DNA of 64,000 bases from Nonomuraea sp. NEAU-A123 (lineage in GTDB: Bacteria > Actinomycetota > Actinomycetes > Streptosporangiales > Streptosporangiaceae), in contig NZ_JAHFZZ010000009.1 of NCBI RefSeq assembly GCF_018603905.1, forward strand, positions 310,001 through 374,000, written 5' to 3'. This document shows, one piece after another, positions 7,199-15,147 of this stretch (positions within the stretch are counted from its first letter, which is position 1; each line of letters opens with the position of its first letter). The notes below the pieces were generated by a model that saw nothing but the letters and a program-made list of their open reading frames with translations, searched no databases and was not told the DNA's origin. Both the position numbers and the translations under genes were made by a program.

Positions 7199-8761
7199 AT
7201 GCGGATCCAGGACTGGTTCCTCACGGACCAGGAAAGAGGCAATCCGGCGACCAAGCTCGACGCCTGGTCCACGGGCAATGACGTACGCCCGCTCATCCAC
7301 GGCGCGACCTACTTCGCCGAGCTGAAGACCTGCCTTGAGGCACTGAACAAGGACGACTTATTGCTGTTCGCCGACTGGCGCGGCGATCCCGACGAGCGGC
7401 TCACCGACGACGGGCCCTCCCTGGGTGACGCGATGGCGGCGGCCTCGCACAGAGGTGCGCTGGTCAGGGGGCTCATCTGGCGTTCGCACCTGGACCGGTT
7501 GCGCTTCAGCTCGGCCGAGAACCGGCACCTGGGCGAGGACATCGAGGCCGCGGGCGGGCAGGCCGTCCTCGACACGCGGACCAAGCCGGGCGGCTCGCAC
7601 CACCAGAAGTTCGTCATTCTCCGCCATGACGAGGATCCGGTCAGCGACGTGGCGTTCCTCGGCGGCATCGACCTGTGCCACAGTCGCCGTGACACCGCCG
7701 CCCACCTCGGCGACCCGCAGGCCTGCCCGATGCCCCGCGAGTACGGCCGGCGGCCTCCGTGGCACGACATCCAGGTCGCCATCCACGGCCCCGCGGTGGC
7801 GGAGGTGGAGAAGGTGTTCTGTGAGCGGTGGGAGGACCCCGCGCCCGAGACCAGGGATCCGTTCAGGCGGCTGCGCGACCACTTCGCCAAGATGGACGAC
7901 GTTCCCCCGCTGCCCGAGCCGGGGCCGCCGCCGCCTCCGGCGGGCACGCACGCCGTGCAGATCCTGCGTACCTATCCCGCCAGGCGCAACGGCTACCCGT
8001 TCGCGCCGGACGGCGAGCGGAGCGTGGCACACGCGTACCAGAAGGTGCTCGGGCGGGTCCGTTCGCTGGTCTATCTGGAGGATCAGTATCTGTGGTCCAC
8101 GGATGTGGTCGAGCCGTTCGCCGAAGCGCTGGAACGCGAGCCCGACCTGCGGATGATCATCGTGGTGCCCCGCCATCCCGACCAGGACGGCTGGCTGGCC
8201 GGGCCGGCGAGCCTGGTCGGCCGGGTCCACGCGCTGGACCGGCTGCGGCAGGCGGGCGGCGACCGGGTCGCGCTGTACGACCTGGAGAACCATCAGGGCA
8301 CGCCCGTCTACGTGCACGCCAAGGTCTGCGTGGTCGACGACGTGTGGGCGAGCGTCGGCTCCGACAACGTCAACCTGCGTTCCTGGAGCTACGACTCGGA
8401 GCTGAGCTGTGCCGTACTCGATGAGGAGGAAGATCCGCGCGAGCCGTACGGCGCCGGGCGGTTCGCCCGCGAACTGCGCCTGGCGCTGATGGCCGAGCAT
8501 CTGGACCTGGCCGAGGACGGCGCCGAGCGCGATGAGCTGTGCGATCCCGTGGCCGCGTTCGACGCCTTCACCGAGTCCGCGGCGCGGCTCGAGGCCTGGC
8601 ACGCCGGCGGCTGCGAGGGGCCGCGGCCGCCGGGGCGGCTGCGCCCGCATCCTCGCCCTGAGCTGCCCTTGGTGCGCGGGCTGCTCGCCGCGCCGCTCTA
8701 CCGCGTCGCGATCGATCCCGACGGGCGCCCCGCGTCACTGCGTCGATCCAAGTCCTTCTAG
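7199..8761 (+). CDS. Phospholipase D family protein
   Basis: A 520-residue protein with two PLD-superfamily HKD regions. The first reads SHHQKFVILRHDED (H135, K137), somewhat degenerate after the lysine. The second reads HAKVCVVDDVWASVGSDN, a full HxKx4D with the GSxN tail. The two histidines would form and resolve a phosphoenzyme, so it should act on phosphodiester bonds of phospholipids. No signal peptide or membrane segment is seen. I prefer the ATG at 7199, behind GGGAG, over the ATG at 7166, which would overlap the amidase gene. It is probably in an operon with the amidase. Confidence 0.85.
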   Translation: MRIQDWFLTDQERGNPATKLDAWSTGNDVRPLIHGATYFAELKTCLEALNKDDLLLFADWRGDPDERLTDDGPSLGDAMAAASHRGALVRGLIWRSHLDRLRFSSAENRHLGEDIEAAGGQAVLDTRTKPGGSHHQKFVILRHDEDPVSDVAFLGGIDLCHSRRDTAAHLGDPQACPMPREYGRRPPWHDIQVAIHGPAVAEVEKVFCERWEDPAPETRDPFRRLRDHFAKMDDVPPLPEPGPPPPPAGTHAVQILRTYPARRNGYPFAPDGERSVAHAYQKVLGRVRSLVYLEDQYLWSTDVVEPFAEALEREPDLRMIIVVPRHPDQDGWLAGPASLVGRVHALDRLRQAGGDRVALYDLENHQGTPVYVHAKVCVVDDVWASVGSDNVNLRSWSYDSELSCAVLDEEEDPREPYGAGRFARELRLALMAEHLDLAEDGAERDELCDPVAAFDAFTESAARLEAWHAGGCEGPRPPGRLRPHPRPELPLVRGLLAAPLYRVAIDPDGRPASLRRSKSF

Positions 8762-8910
8762 GCGGCTCGCTCATCGGTCGCCGGAGCGTCCGGCTCCTCC
8801 GGACGGGGTCCTTCGGTGGCGATCATGGCGGACGCCGGGTCGCCCAGGGCGAAGGCCGCCAAGACGATCGACGTAAGAGCACCGAACAGGTAGGACAACT
8901 TCCGTCTCAT
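8758..8910 (-). CDS. Small secreted or membrane-tethered peptide
   Basis: A 50-residue product beginning MRRKLSYLFGALTSIVLAAF, with a positively charged N-terminus and hydrophobic core ending in GDPASA, a plausible signal peptidase site. The remaining 23 residues are acidic and Pro-rich. A perfect AAGGAGG lies six bases before the ATG, which strongly supports translation. The stop codon overlaps the convergent phospholipase D-like gene stop. I recognise no family. Confidence 0.65.
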   Translation of the reverse strand: MRRKLSYLFGALTSIVLAAFALGDPASAMIATEGPRPEEPDAPATDERAA

Positions 8911-9059
8911 GAAGGCCTCCTTGGAGTGGTCGTTGATTATGCGACGACCCTGGTTGCGATCGCCTTGAAGATCGCTTGCGCCGGAGGCCACCCCTCCTTG
9001 ATCACCCGGCCGGGCGCTCCCCTATCCTGTACGGCTCGCACCATGGAAAGGGAAGCCGA

Positions 9060-9566
9060 GTGAACGTGAGTCTGCGTCCGGTCCGCGAGGTGGATCTGGA
9101 TGTGTTCGAGGAGCAGGGGGCCGGCCCGAAGGGGGGCGGTGAGCTGCAGTGGTTCGGCCATCGCAGCCTTCATGCGATGCGCCGCGACTTCGAGGCGAAC
9201 GGGCTGCTGGGACCCGACGGCGGTTACCTCACCGTCGACGCCCGCGGCGAGGTGGCCGGGTGGGTGCGCTGGTCTCAGCGGCTCTGGGGTCCGGCGCACA
9301 CCTCCTGGTGCTGGACGCTGGCCATCGTGGTGTTCCCTCGTCACCGCGGCAAGGGCATCGGCAGCCGGGCGCAGCGGGAGCTCGTGCAGTACCTGTTCGC
9401 CCACACCCGGGCCGAACGGATCGAGGCCATCACCGACGTCACCAACCTCGCCGAACAGGGTGCGCTGGCCAATGCCGGGTTCGAACGTGAAGGGGTGATC
9501 CGGCGGGCCCAGTGGCGCGGCGGGTGCTGGCACGACCAGGTCCTCTACTCCGTGCTGCGCCCGTGA
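9060..9566 (+). CDS. GNAT family N-acetyltransferase
   Basis: A 168-residue acyl-CoA-dependent acetyltransferase of the RimJ/RimL-like GNAT type. The acetyl-CoA pyrophosphate loop is RHRGKGIGSRA near residue 98, preceded by the WTLAIVVFP strand and followed by ITDVTNLAEQGALANAGF, the usual late helix. I chose the GTG at 9060, behind GGGAAG, because it gives the canonical N-terminal SLRPVREVDLD strand. The substrate is unknown. Confidence 0.85.
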   Translation: MNVSLRPVREVDLDVFEEQGAGPKGGGELQWFGHRSLHAMRRDFEANGLLGPDGGYLTVDARGEVAGWVRWSQRLWGPAHTSWCWTLAIVVFPRHRGKGIGSRAQRELVQYLFAHTRAERIEAITDVTNLAEQGALANAGFEREGVIRRAQWRGGCWHDQVLYSVLRP

Positions 9567-9638
9567 ACACGGCCGACTCCGCTACTCCGTGTCGCGCCTC
9601 TGACGCGGCCGGCTCCGCTACTCCGGGCCGCCCGCCTG
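9567..9638. repeat. Two-copy 36-base imperfect tandem repeat
   Basis: Bases 9567-9602 and 9603-9638 align over 36 positions with 29 identities, sharing GCTCCGCTACTCCG-like cores. It lies between the GNAT gene and the mannosidase remnant and extends into the remnant's 3' end. Confidence 0.6.
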
Positions 9639-10055
9639 ACGCTCGTTGACGCATCTCAGGACGGGGTGGCGGGTGAGCGCCTCGATGTTCAGGTCGGCGG
9701 CGCCGGTGACGTGGAAGGTCGCCGTCTCTCCCGGGAGCAGCGTGACCAGCATGTCGTCCACCGACGCCGCCGGATCCAGCCGGTCGGGGAAGAGGGCAAG
9801 CTCGCGCAGCAGCGTACGGGCCGTCACGGTGACCAGGTAGCCGGAGTCCCCGCGTTCGGCGCGCGCCTCCCAGGCCGCCTCGGGAAAGGCGACCTCCGTG
9901 TCCTCCGCGAAGAACGACACCGTGCGACGGTCGCCGAGCCGGGCGACGACCAGCTCGCGCCGCGGGTCCTCCTTCCCCCGCCGGCGCGCGGCGGAGGGTC
10001 CCGAACTGAACCGGGTAACTACCGCGAACGTAAATTTGTGGGACGTGCGCGTCAA
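9618..10055 (-). pseudogene. C-terminal remnant of a GH2 beta-mannosidase
   Basis: The last ~115 residues of this 145-residue frame (from RRELVVARLGDRRTVSFF through FPDRLDPAASVDDMLVTLLP to the ALTRHPVLRCVNE end) resemble the C-terminal Ig-like domain of actinobacterial family 2 beta-mannosidases. The catalytic TIM barrel and sugar-binding domain are absent, and the first ~30 residues are unrelated and Arg-rich. No good ribosome binding site is seen. I read it as the 3' stub of a deleted gene; recruitment as a small stand-alone domain is less likely. Confidence 0.55.
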
Positions 10056-10159
10056 TAGCCCAGGGACATTCGGGTCAAGACGGCACCAGGTTCCGGCGAG
10101 GCGGACTAACCGGTTCGCCAGCGTTGTGGTGCTTGATCTATTGGGCTAGTTTGCCCGGC

Positions 10160-11221
10160 ATGAGGCTTCGATTCGCGCTGTCCGCCCTGTCGGCGGCCTG
10201 CGTTCTCGCCACCCCGTTGCCCGCCCACGCCGACGTGCCCGCACTCTCCTGGGAGCTCAAGCAGACGGGCGTGACCGCGCGGCTGCGCGGACTGTCACCC
10301 GTCAGCCGAGACGTGGTCTGGGCCTCGGGCAGCGAGGGCACCGTGCTGCGGACCGTGGACGGCGGGCGGAGCTGGCAGAACGTCTCCCCGCCCGGCACGG
10401 CGGCCCTGCAGTTCCGCGACGTGGAGGCCTTCGACGCGCGCCGGGCCGTGGTGCTGTCGATCGGCGAGGGCACCGACGCGCGGGTCTACCGGACCGAGGA
10501 CGCCGGCCGTACCTGGACCGAGACCTTCAGGAACGACGAGCAGAAGGCGTTCTACGACTGCATGGCGTTCTTCGACCGGCGGCACGGGCTGGCGATGAGC
10601 GACCCGGTGGACGGCAAGTTCCGCATTCTGGCCACCGAGGACGGCGGCGCGAGCTGGCGGGTGCTCCCGGCGGACGGCATGCCGGCGGCCCTGCCGGGCG
10701 AGGCCGGGTTCGCGGCGAGCGGCCAGTGCCTGGTCACGGCGGGCGGCCGGGACGCCCGGCTGGCCACCGGCGGCGCGGAGCGCTCGCGGGTGTTCCACTC
10801 CGCCGACCGGGGCCGCACCTGGACCGTCGCGGACACGCCGATCCCGGCGGGCGACCCGGCGCGGGGCGTCTTCGCGCTGGCCTTCCGCGATCCGCGCAAG
10901 GGTCTCGCGGTGGGCGGCGACTACCGGGCCGACCAGCAGTCGCCCAGCGCGTCGGCGGTGAGCGGGGACGGCGGCGCGACCTGGCGGGCCTCCGCTACGC
11001 CGCCGCCCGCGTACCGGTCGGGGGTGGCCTGGGTGCCGTACCTGCCGGTGGCGGCGATCGCGGTGGGGCCGTCCGGGAGTGATGTCACGTATACGGGTGG
11101 GACGGCGTGGCAGACGTTCGACACGGGCTCGTTCGACACCGTGTCCTGCGCACCGGACCTGGCCTGCTGGGCCTCCGGCGAGCAGGGACGCGTGGCACGC
11201 CTGGCGGTGCGCCGGCACTGA
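10160..11221 (+). CDS. Secreted Ycf48-like/BNR beta-propeller protein
   Basis: A 353-residue exported protein. The signal peptide MRLRFALSALSAACVLATPL ends at PAHA-DVP. The mature part contains repeated BNR/Ycf48 motifs of the form S/T-x-D-x-G-x-S/T-W (TVDGGRSW, TEDAGRTW, TEDGGASW, SADRGRTW, SGDGGATW), one per blade of a predicted propeller. Proteins of this type are often annotated as oxidoreductases, but no redox site is seen. I chose the ATG at 10160 because it starts exactly at the signal peptide. Its role outside the cell is unknown. Confidence 0.8.
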   Translation: MRLRFALSALSAACVLATPLPAHADVPALSWELKQTGVTARLRGLSPVSRDVVWASGSEGTVLRTVDGGRSWQNVSPPGTAALQFRDVEAFDARRAVVLSIGEGTDARVYRTEDAGRTWTETFRNDEQKAFYDCMAFFDRRHGLAMSDPVDGKFRILATEDGGASWRVLPADGMPAALPGEAGFAASGQCLVTAGGRDARLATGGAERSRVFHSADRGRTWTVADTPIPAGDPARGVFALAFRDPRKGLAVGGDYRADQQSPSASAVSGDGGATWRASATPPPAYRSGVAWVPYLPVAAIAVGPSGSDVTYTGGTAWQTFDTGSFDTVSCAPDLACWASGEQGRVARLAVRRH

Positions 11222-11232
11222 CCGCAGTGCCC

Positions 11233-11847
11233 CTAGCGGACGCCGCGCGGTCTGAACTGGATGCTGATGCGCGGCCCCGTGGGGCGGGACGTCTTGGGGA
11301 TCGCGTGCTCCCACGTGCGCTGGCAACTGCCGCCCATCACGATGAGGTCGCCGTGCCCCAGGTCGTGCCGGATCGACGCGCCGCCGCCCCTCGGGCGGAG
11401 CAGCAGCGGGCGCGGGGAGCCGACCGAGATGATCGCGACCATGGTGTCCTCGGTGCCGCCCCTGCCGATGGTGTCGCCGTGCCAGGCCACGCTGTCCCGG
11501 CCGTCGCGGTAGAAGCACAGGCCGGCCGTACGGAACGGCTCCCCGAGCTCCGGCCCGTAGCGGTCGTTGAGCGCGCGCAGGGCGTCGTCGAGCGCCGGGT
11601 CGGGCAGCGGATCGTCCTCGTCGTAGTAGGCGAGCAGCCGCGGCACGTCGACGACCTTGTCGTACATCCGCCGCCGCTCCGCATGCCACGGCACCACCTC
11701 GGACAGCCGGGAGAACAGCTCGTCCGCCCCCGCCAGCCAGCCGGGCCCGACGTCGATCCACGCCCCGCGGTCGAGCTGCGTCCTGCGGATCGCCGAGCCG
11801 ACGATCTCATCGGCACCGAGCAGAGAAGCTTGGAAAACAGCCGTCAT
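11233..11847 (-). CDS. alkB: AlkB-type 2-oxoglutarate/Fe(II) dioxygenase
   Basis: A 204-residue DNA/RNA alkylation repair dioxygenase. The iron ligands are H123 and D125 (WHGDTIGRG) and H181 (WEHAIPKT), and 2-oxoglutarate would be held by R193/R199 in PRISIQFRPRG. This repairs N1-methyladenine and N3-methylcytosine by oxidative demethylation. I selected the ATG at 11847. An upstream ATG at 11877 would overlap the LexA-type box at 11871-11884, an arrangement consistent with DNA damage control. It ends 11 bases from the convergent Ycf48-like gene. Confidence 0.85.
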   Translation of the reverse strand: MTAVFQASLLGADEIVGSAIRRTQLDRGAWIDVGPGWLAGADELFSRLSEVVPWHAERRRMYDKVVDVPRLLAYYDEDDPLPDPALDDALRALNDRYGPELGEPFRTAGLCFYRDGRDSVAWHGDTIGRGGTEDTMVAIISVGSPRPLLLRPRGGGASIRHDLGHGDLIVMGGSCQRTWEHAIPKTSRPTGPRISIQFRPRGVR

Positions 11848-11870
11848 GACATCAAGTGTAGGCGATCGTT

Positions 11871-11884
11871 CAAACATCCATTCG
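11871..11884 (-). promoter_or_regulatory. LexA/SOS-type box upstream of alkB
   Basis: Read on the minus strand, CGAATGGATGTTTG matches the actinobacterial LexA consensus CGAACRNRYGTTYG at 13 of 14 positions. It lies 24 bases upstream of the chosen alkB start, where LexA would block the promoter. Confidence 0.6.
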
Positions 11885-11952
11885 AGTGCCGCCGCAGACC
11901 GGCTGCGCCCGGCCGCCGATGCGGCCGGGCGCGCGGCTCGTCGTCCCACCCG

Positions 11953-11986
11953 CCCGGTCTGTACGGCACGCAGCCCGTACAGACCG
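11953..11986. terminator. 13-bp hairpin between CGNR gene and alkB
   Basis: CCGGTCTGTACGG (11953-11965) and CCGTACAGACCGG (11974-11986) pair perfectly around an eight-base loop. No T tract follows. It sits downstream of the CGNR gene and upstream of alkB, so it probably ends CGNR transcription in the GC-rich actinomycete style and insulates the alkB promoter. Confidence 0.5.
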
Positions 11987-12051
11987 GGGCGGCCACGCAG
12001 GCCGCCGATCCCCACGCCTTCAGTATCCGACATTCCCGCCCGTCACGCCCG

Positions 12052-12615
12052 TTACTGACGCTGCGCCTTTGCGGCGGCGGAACCGGCCGACGTCCGGCTG
12101 CGATGCGCGGCGACCCGCTCACGGGTGGCGCAGCGGGTGCTGCAGTAGCGCCGCGGGCTGCCGCCCCCCAGGTCCAGGTACGGCCGGCGGCAGGTGGCCG
12201 AGGCGCACAGCCCGCCCGGCACGCGTTGATGATCGGCCAGCAGGACGGCCAGCGCCAGCGCGGAGGAGGCCAGGAACCACTCCCCCCACGGCGCGTCGTC
12301 GTCGCCGTCCACGTGCAGGTGCCACGGGGTGGTGCCCTCGTGGCTGGTGAGGCGGGGTGCCCGGGCGACCGTGGCGAGCAGGTCGTTCAGCCGGGCGGCC
12401 GCCGTGGCGGGGTCGGCGGCGGCGAGGACGGCGACGAGCCGCTCCGCCGCGGCCCGCATCGCCGCCAGGTCGGCCTCGCCCAGGTCCGGGCCGGCGGTTT
12501 CGCCGTGGCCGCGCAGCACCCGCGTGACCGACTCCGGTGACGGTTCCTCGTGGAGCAGCGCCACGCACAGGTCCACGGCCCGCGCCGCCATCGCTTTGGT
12601 CGAGTGAACCTCCAC
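12052..12615 (-). CDS. ABATE/CGNR zinc-finger protein
   Basis: A 187-residue protein with the two-part architecture of the ABATE-CGNR family. The N-terminal all-helical domain covers about residues 5-130. The C-terminal zinc-binding segment has four cysteines in the order C-x4-C and C-x3-C (GLCASATCRRPY, then RYCSTRCATRERVAAHR). The family is thought to bind nucleic acid and act in transcription, often as a stress regulator, without a defined function. It is separated from the next gene by a strong hairpin. Confidence 0.78.
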   Translation of the reverse strand: MEVHSTKAMAARAVDLCVALLHEEPSPESVTRVLRGHGETAGPDLGEADLAAMRAAAERLVAVLAAADPATAAARLNDLLATVARAPRLTSHEGTTPWHLHVDGDDDAPWGEWFLASSALALAVLLADHQRVPGGLCASATCRRPYLDLGGGSPRRYCSTRCATRERVAAHRSRTSAGSAAAKAQRQ

Positions 12616-12642
12616 CCCAGCAGCGTAAGCCCGGACACACGA

Positions 12643-12673
12643 GTACGGCGGGGCTCCCCCAGCCCCGCCGTAC
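12643..12673. terminator. 13-bp hairpin after the propeller gene
   Basis: GTACGGCGGGGCT and AGCCCCGCCGTAC pair fully around a five-base C loop. It lies 31 bases beyond the stop of the secreted propeller gene on the minus strand. There is no U-run, as is common for actinomycete terminators. Confidence 0.6.
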
Positions 12674-12703
12674 CGTATCGAACAGTGTCCAACCGGACGG
12701 AGC

Positions 12704-13675
12704 TCAGCCGCCGCAGGCCGCGAAGACGTAGCTGTCCTTCAGGAGCGAGTAGTGGTCCCTGACCTTGACGGCCCCGGTGCCGGTGTCGATCTGGACGATC
12801 GTCATCTTGTTCGCCTTGCCTTCGGGGTACTGCACCAGGTGCAGCGTCACCTGCTGCTCGCCGGTCCAGTCGATCATGAGCAGCTCGCCGGCCGGCAGCT
12901 TGAGCTTCCGGCGGGCGGTGACCTCGTCGGTCTGCAGGTCGTACAGGATGAGCTGGGGCTTGGCGCCCAGGACGACGTTCGCGGTGGTCCGGCCGTCGCC
13001 CGCGAGGGCCTGCGGGGCGTTCGAGGAGACGATCTGCGGCGGCGTGGCCCGGAACAACTGCTCGCCGGACTCGCTGTAGGCGATCAGGTCCGTGACGGCC
13101 TCGTCGCCGGCGACGTCGGTGAGCAGTTCGCCTCCGTCGGCGCTGAAGCCGAGCATCGTCTGGTGGCCGGGCGTCGTGCCGAGCAGGGTGCCGGTGGCGG
13201 TGTCGAAGATCCGCGTCTTCACCGCCTTGTCGGTGTTGAAGACGGCCGCGAGCCGGCCGCCGTCGTCGGAGAGATTGAGCGTCACGTTGTACTGGGCCAC
13301 GCGCGGCAGCGCGTCCTTGGCGAAGACCTTCACCCTGCCGCCCATGGTCCGTACGGCCAGCCGCCCGGACGTGGTGAAGTACGCGACGCGCTGCCCGTCA
13401 CCGCTGACGGCGATGGGCGCGACCTGGGTGACCGACGACTTGCCGTTCGCCTCGCGGGCGATGGTCTCGGCGTCGGGCAGGGAGCCCTTCTCCCCGCTGT
13501 GCATCATCAGCCGCCACGTGCCGCACGGCCGCTGCTCGCCCTTGACCGTGCAGCCCTTGACCGAGGCGTAGCGGATGCCGTCGTGTTCGTGATGTGGCGC
13601 GGCCTGGGCGGCCGTCGGCGCGGTCATCAGGGCGGCCAGCCCTGCCGCGATCGCCACGGCGATCCTGATCTTCAT
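12704..13675 (-). CDS. Secreted beta-propeller-like protein, paralogue B
   Basis: A 323-residue exported protein with signal peptide MKIRIAVAIAAGLAALMTAP ending in AQA-APHH. The mature N-terminus has a two-cysteine motif (GCTVKGEQRPCGTWRLMM), followed by repeats containing SGDGQRVAYF, LSDDGGRLAAVF, FSADGGELLTDV, typical of TolB/WD40-like propeller blades, and a C-terminal ACGG. It is a paralogue of the upstream gene, with which it is tandem (four bases apart) and surely co-transcribed. No catalytic site is visible; the function is unknown. Confidence 0.75.
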   Translation of the reverse strand: MKIRIAVAIAAGLAALMTAPTAAQAAPHHEHDGIRYASVKGCTVKGEQRPCGTWRLMMHSGEKGSLPDAETIAREANGKSSVTQVAPIAVSGDGQRVAYFTTSGRLAVRTMGGRVKVFAKDALPRVAQYNVTLNLSDDGGRLAAVFNTDKAVKTRIFDTATGTLLGTTPGHQTMLGFSADGGELLTDVAGDEAVTDLIAYSESGEQLFRATPPQIVSSNAPQALAGDGRTTANVVLGAKPQLILYDLQTDEVTARRKLKLPAGELLMIDWTGEQQVTLHLVQYPEGKANKMTIVQIDTGTGAVKVRDHYSLLKDSYVFAACGG

Positions 13676-13679
13676 GTCG

Positions 13680-14681
13680 TCACTCCCCTGCCGAGCCGAA
13701 GGCGTACCTGGTCTTGCTGATCGAGTACCTGTCCGTCTGCGTGACGGCGCCGGTCGCCACGTCGACGGTGAGCACCCGTACCACCGCCGTCGAGCCGTCG
13801 TCGCCTGACTGCACGAGCGCCGTGAGCTGTCCGTCCCCGGTCCACCGGACGAAGGACGGCGTCTGTCCCGGCTTCAGCGCGAGATCCACGCCCGCGGAGA
13901 GGTCCCCGGTCTCCAGGTCGTAGATCCGCAGCCGCGGGGCCTTCTTGGCGTCCTCGTCCCCCGAGACGATCGCGGCCACCGTCTTGCCGTCCGCGGCCAG
14001 CGCCGTGAGGGCCGCGTTCGCCACGACCTGCGGCGGCGTCCGCTTGACCGAGGTGCCGTCGCCCCGGTACGCGACCAGCGAGGAGGTGTTGTCGCCCGCG
14101 GAGTGCTGGACCAGCACCTCGCCCCCGTCGCCGCTGAAGCCCTGGGGCGTGTCCTTGGCGGGCAGCTCGACGACCTTGCCGGTGGCGACCGTGACCACCT
14201 TGCCGGGAACGCGGTCCCGATCGTCGGTGGAGTCGATCAGCAGCCTGTCTCCCTGGGGCGACAGGTACAGGGCGAGCGGTTCCGTCCCGTACCGCTTCGG
14301 CACCAGGGACGCGGCCAGCACCTTGACCGGGCCGCCCGTCGTCCCCCGTACGACGATGCGATGGTCGCGGGCCCGCTCGTAGGCGATCACGTGGCCGTCG
14401 CCGCTGATCGCGAACAGGCCGGCGTCCTCGACCTTCCTGCCCTTGCCGTCGACCCCGGTGGCGGCGGCGTCCTTGACCGCGATCTTCCTGCCGTCACGCA
14501 GGATGAGTTGCCAGTGGCCGCAGGGGTAGGTGGTGTCGTTCTTCTTGTCGGTGCAGGACTTGATCCAGACCGCCCTGGCCTCGGATGGGCCTGCTTGGGC
14601 GTGGGCGGCGGTGGGAATGATCCCCAGCCCGCCGATGACCGCCGTCGCGAGGAGGGCGGCGGTCGCTGAGGTGTGCCTCAT
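13680..14681 (-). CDS. Secreted beta-propeller-like protein, paralogue A
   Basis: A 333-residue exported protein with a signal peptide ending near AHA-QAGP. It has the same mature N-terminal layout as its downstream paralogue, including a Cys pair with PCGxWxL (SCTDKKNDTTYPCGHWQLIL), then blade signatures such as ISGDGHVIAYER, LSPQGDRLLID and FSGDGGEVLVQ. Both end in a DRYSISK/DHYSLLK-like segment. It is the first gene of the pair. Its ribosome binding site (AAAGG) lies in the 3' arm of a stable hairpin at 14690-14728, so translation may be controlled. Confidence 0.75.
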   Translation of the reverse strand: MRHTSATAALLATAVIGGLGIIPTAAHAQAGPSEARAVWIKSCTDKKNDTTYPCGHWQLILRDGRKIAVKDAAATGVDGKGRKVEDAGLFAISGDGHVIAYERARDHRIVVRGTTGGPVKVLAASLVPKRYGTEPLALYLSPQGDRLLIDSTDDRDRVPGKVVTVATGKVVELPAKDTPQGFSGDGGEVLVQHSAGDNTSSLVAYRGDGTSVKRTPPQVVANAALTALAADGKTVAAIVSGDEDAKKAPRLRIYDLETGDLSAGVDLALKPGQTPSFVRWTGDGQLTALVQSGDDGSTAVVRVLTVDVATGAVTQTDRYSISKTRYAFGSAGE

Positions 14682-14689
14682 GGCGAATT

Positions 14690-14728
14690 CCTTTCACTCG
14701 TCCGGTTAGATACCGGCCGAGCGAAAGG
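14690..14728 (-). promoter_or_regulatory. Leader hairpin covering the ribosome binding site
   Basis: In the minus-strand transcript CCTTTCGCTCG pairs with CGAGTGAAAGG over 11 positions (one G-U), then, after one mismatch, CCGGT pairs with ACCGG around an ATCTA loop. The 3' arm contains the AAAGG ribosome binding site eight bases before the ATG at 14681. It may be a translational switch or a protein operator. Confidence 0.6.
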
Positions 14729-14775
14729 GGTTGATCACAGGTCAGCCACAAACGCGGCCTGGACGGTGTGGGCGG

Positions 14776-15138
14776 TCAGGGCAGCGGGCGGCGGCCGGGG
14801 AAGCCCAGGTCCGTACGGTGATACCAGCCCAGTGCGGTCTCGCCCTCGATCCAGCAGAGCCGCACCGACACCCCGTCGAGCACGGCGGGGAAGTCCACGA
14901 GGACCGGAGCGATCCCCTTCACCTCGATGCCCTGCTCGGCCCAGGCGCTCACGATCTCCTCGATGCGCGCCTCGAGCCCCTTGATCTCGGGGATACCGCC
15001 CAGCGCGGAGGCGCCGGCGCTCTGGCGGTCGAAGGCGATCTCGGCCAGGTCGGCACGGGCGGCGATCAGCTCGCCGGCGTCGACGATGATCGACGGCATG
15101 AGCGAGCGCGCCTCGTCGGCGCTGAACATCCTGGCCAT
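14776..15138 (-). CDS. DUF2203 family protein
   Basis: A 120-residue cytoplasmic protein matching the DUF2203 layout: N-terminal MFSADEARSLMPSI, a helical hairpin with GGIPEIKGLEARIEEIVSAW, and the C-terminal beta part VRLCWIEGETALGWYHRTDL. The family has no established function. It lies 9 bases downstream of the GntR gene on the same strand and may be co-transcribed. Confidence 0.8.
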   Translation of the reverse strand: MARMFSADEARSLMPSIIVDAGELIAARADLAEIAFDRQSAGASALGGIPEIKGLEARIEEIVSAWAEQGIEVKGIAPVLVDFPAVLDGVSVRLCWIEGETALGWYHRTDLGFPGRRPLP

Positions 15139-15147
15139 GCCCGAACG

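Noticed and set aside
5752..7296. Long open frame antisense to the amidase gene
   Set aside because: It has no recognisable domain, is Arg/Gly/Pro-rich as expected for antisense of high-GC coding DNA, and the amidase motifs lie on the plus strand.
11848..11877. Longer alkB start at 11877
   Set aside because: It would place the start codon inside the LexA-type box and has no better ribosome binding site.
13680..13682. Fusion of the two secreted propeller genes by a frameshift
   Set aside because: Each gene has its own signal peptide and start codon, so they are separate proteins.
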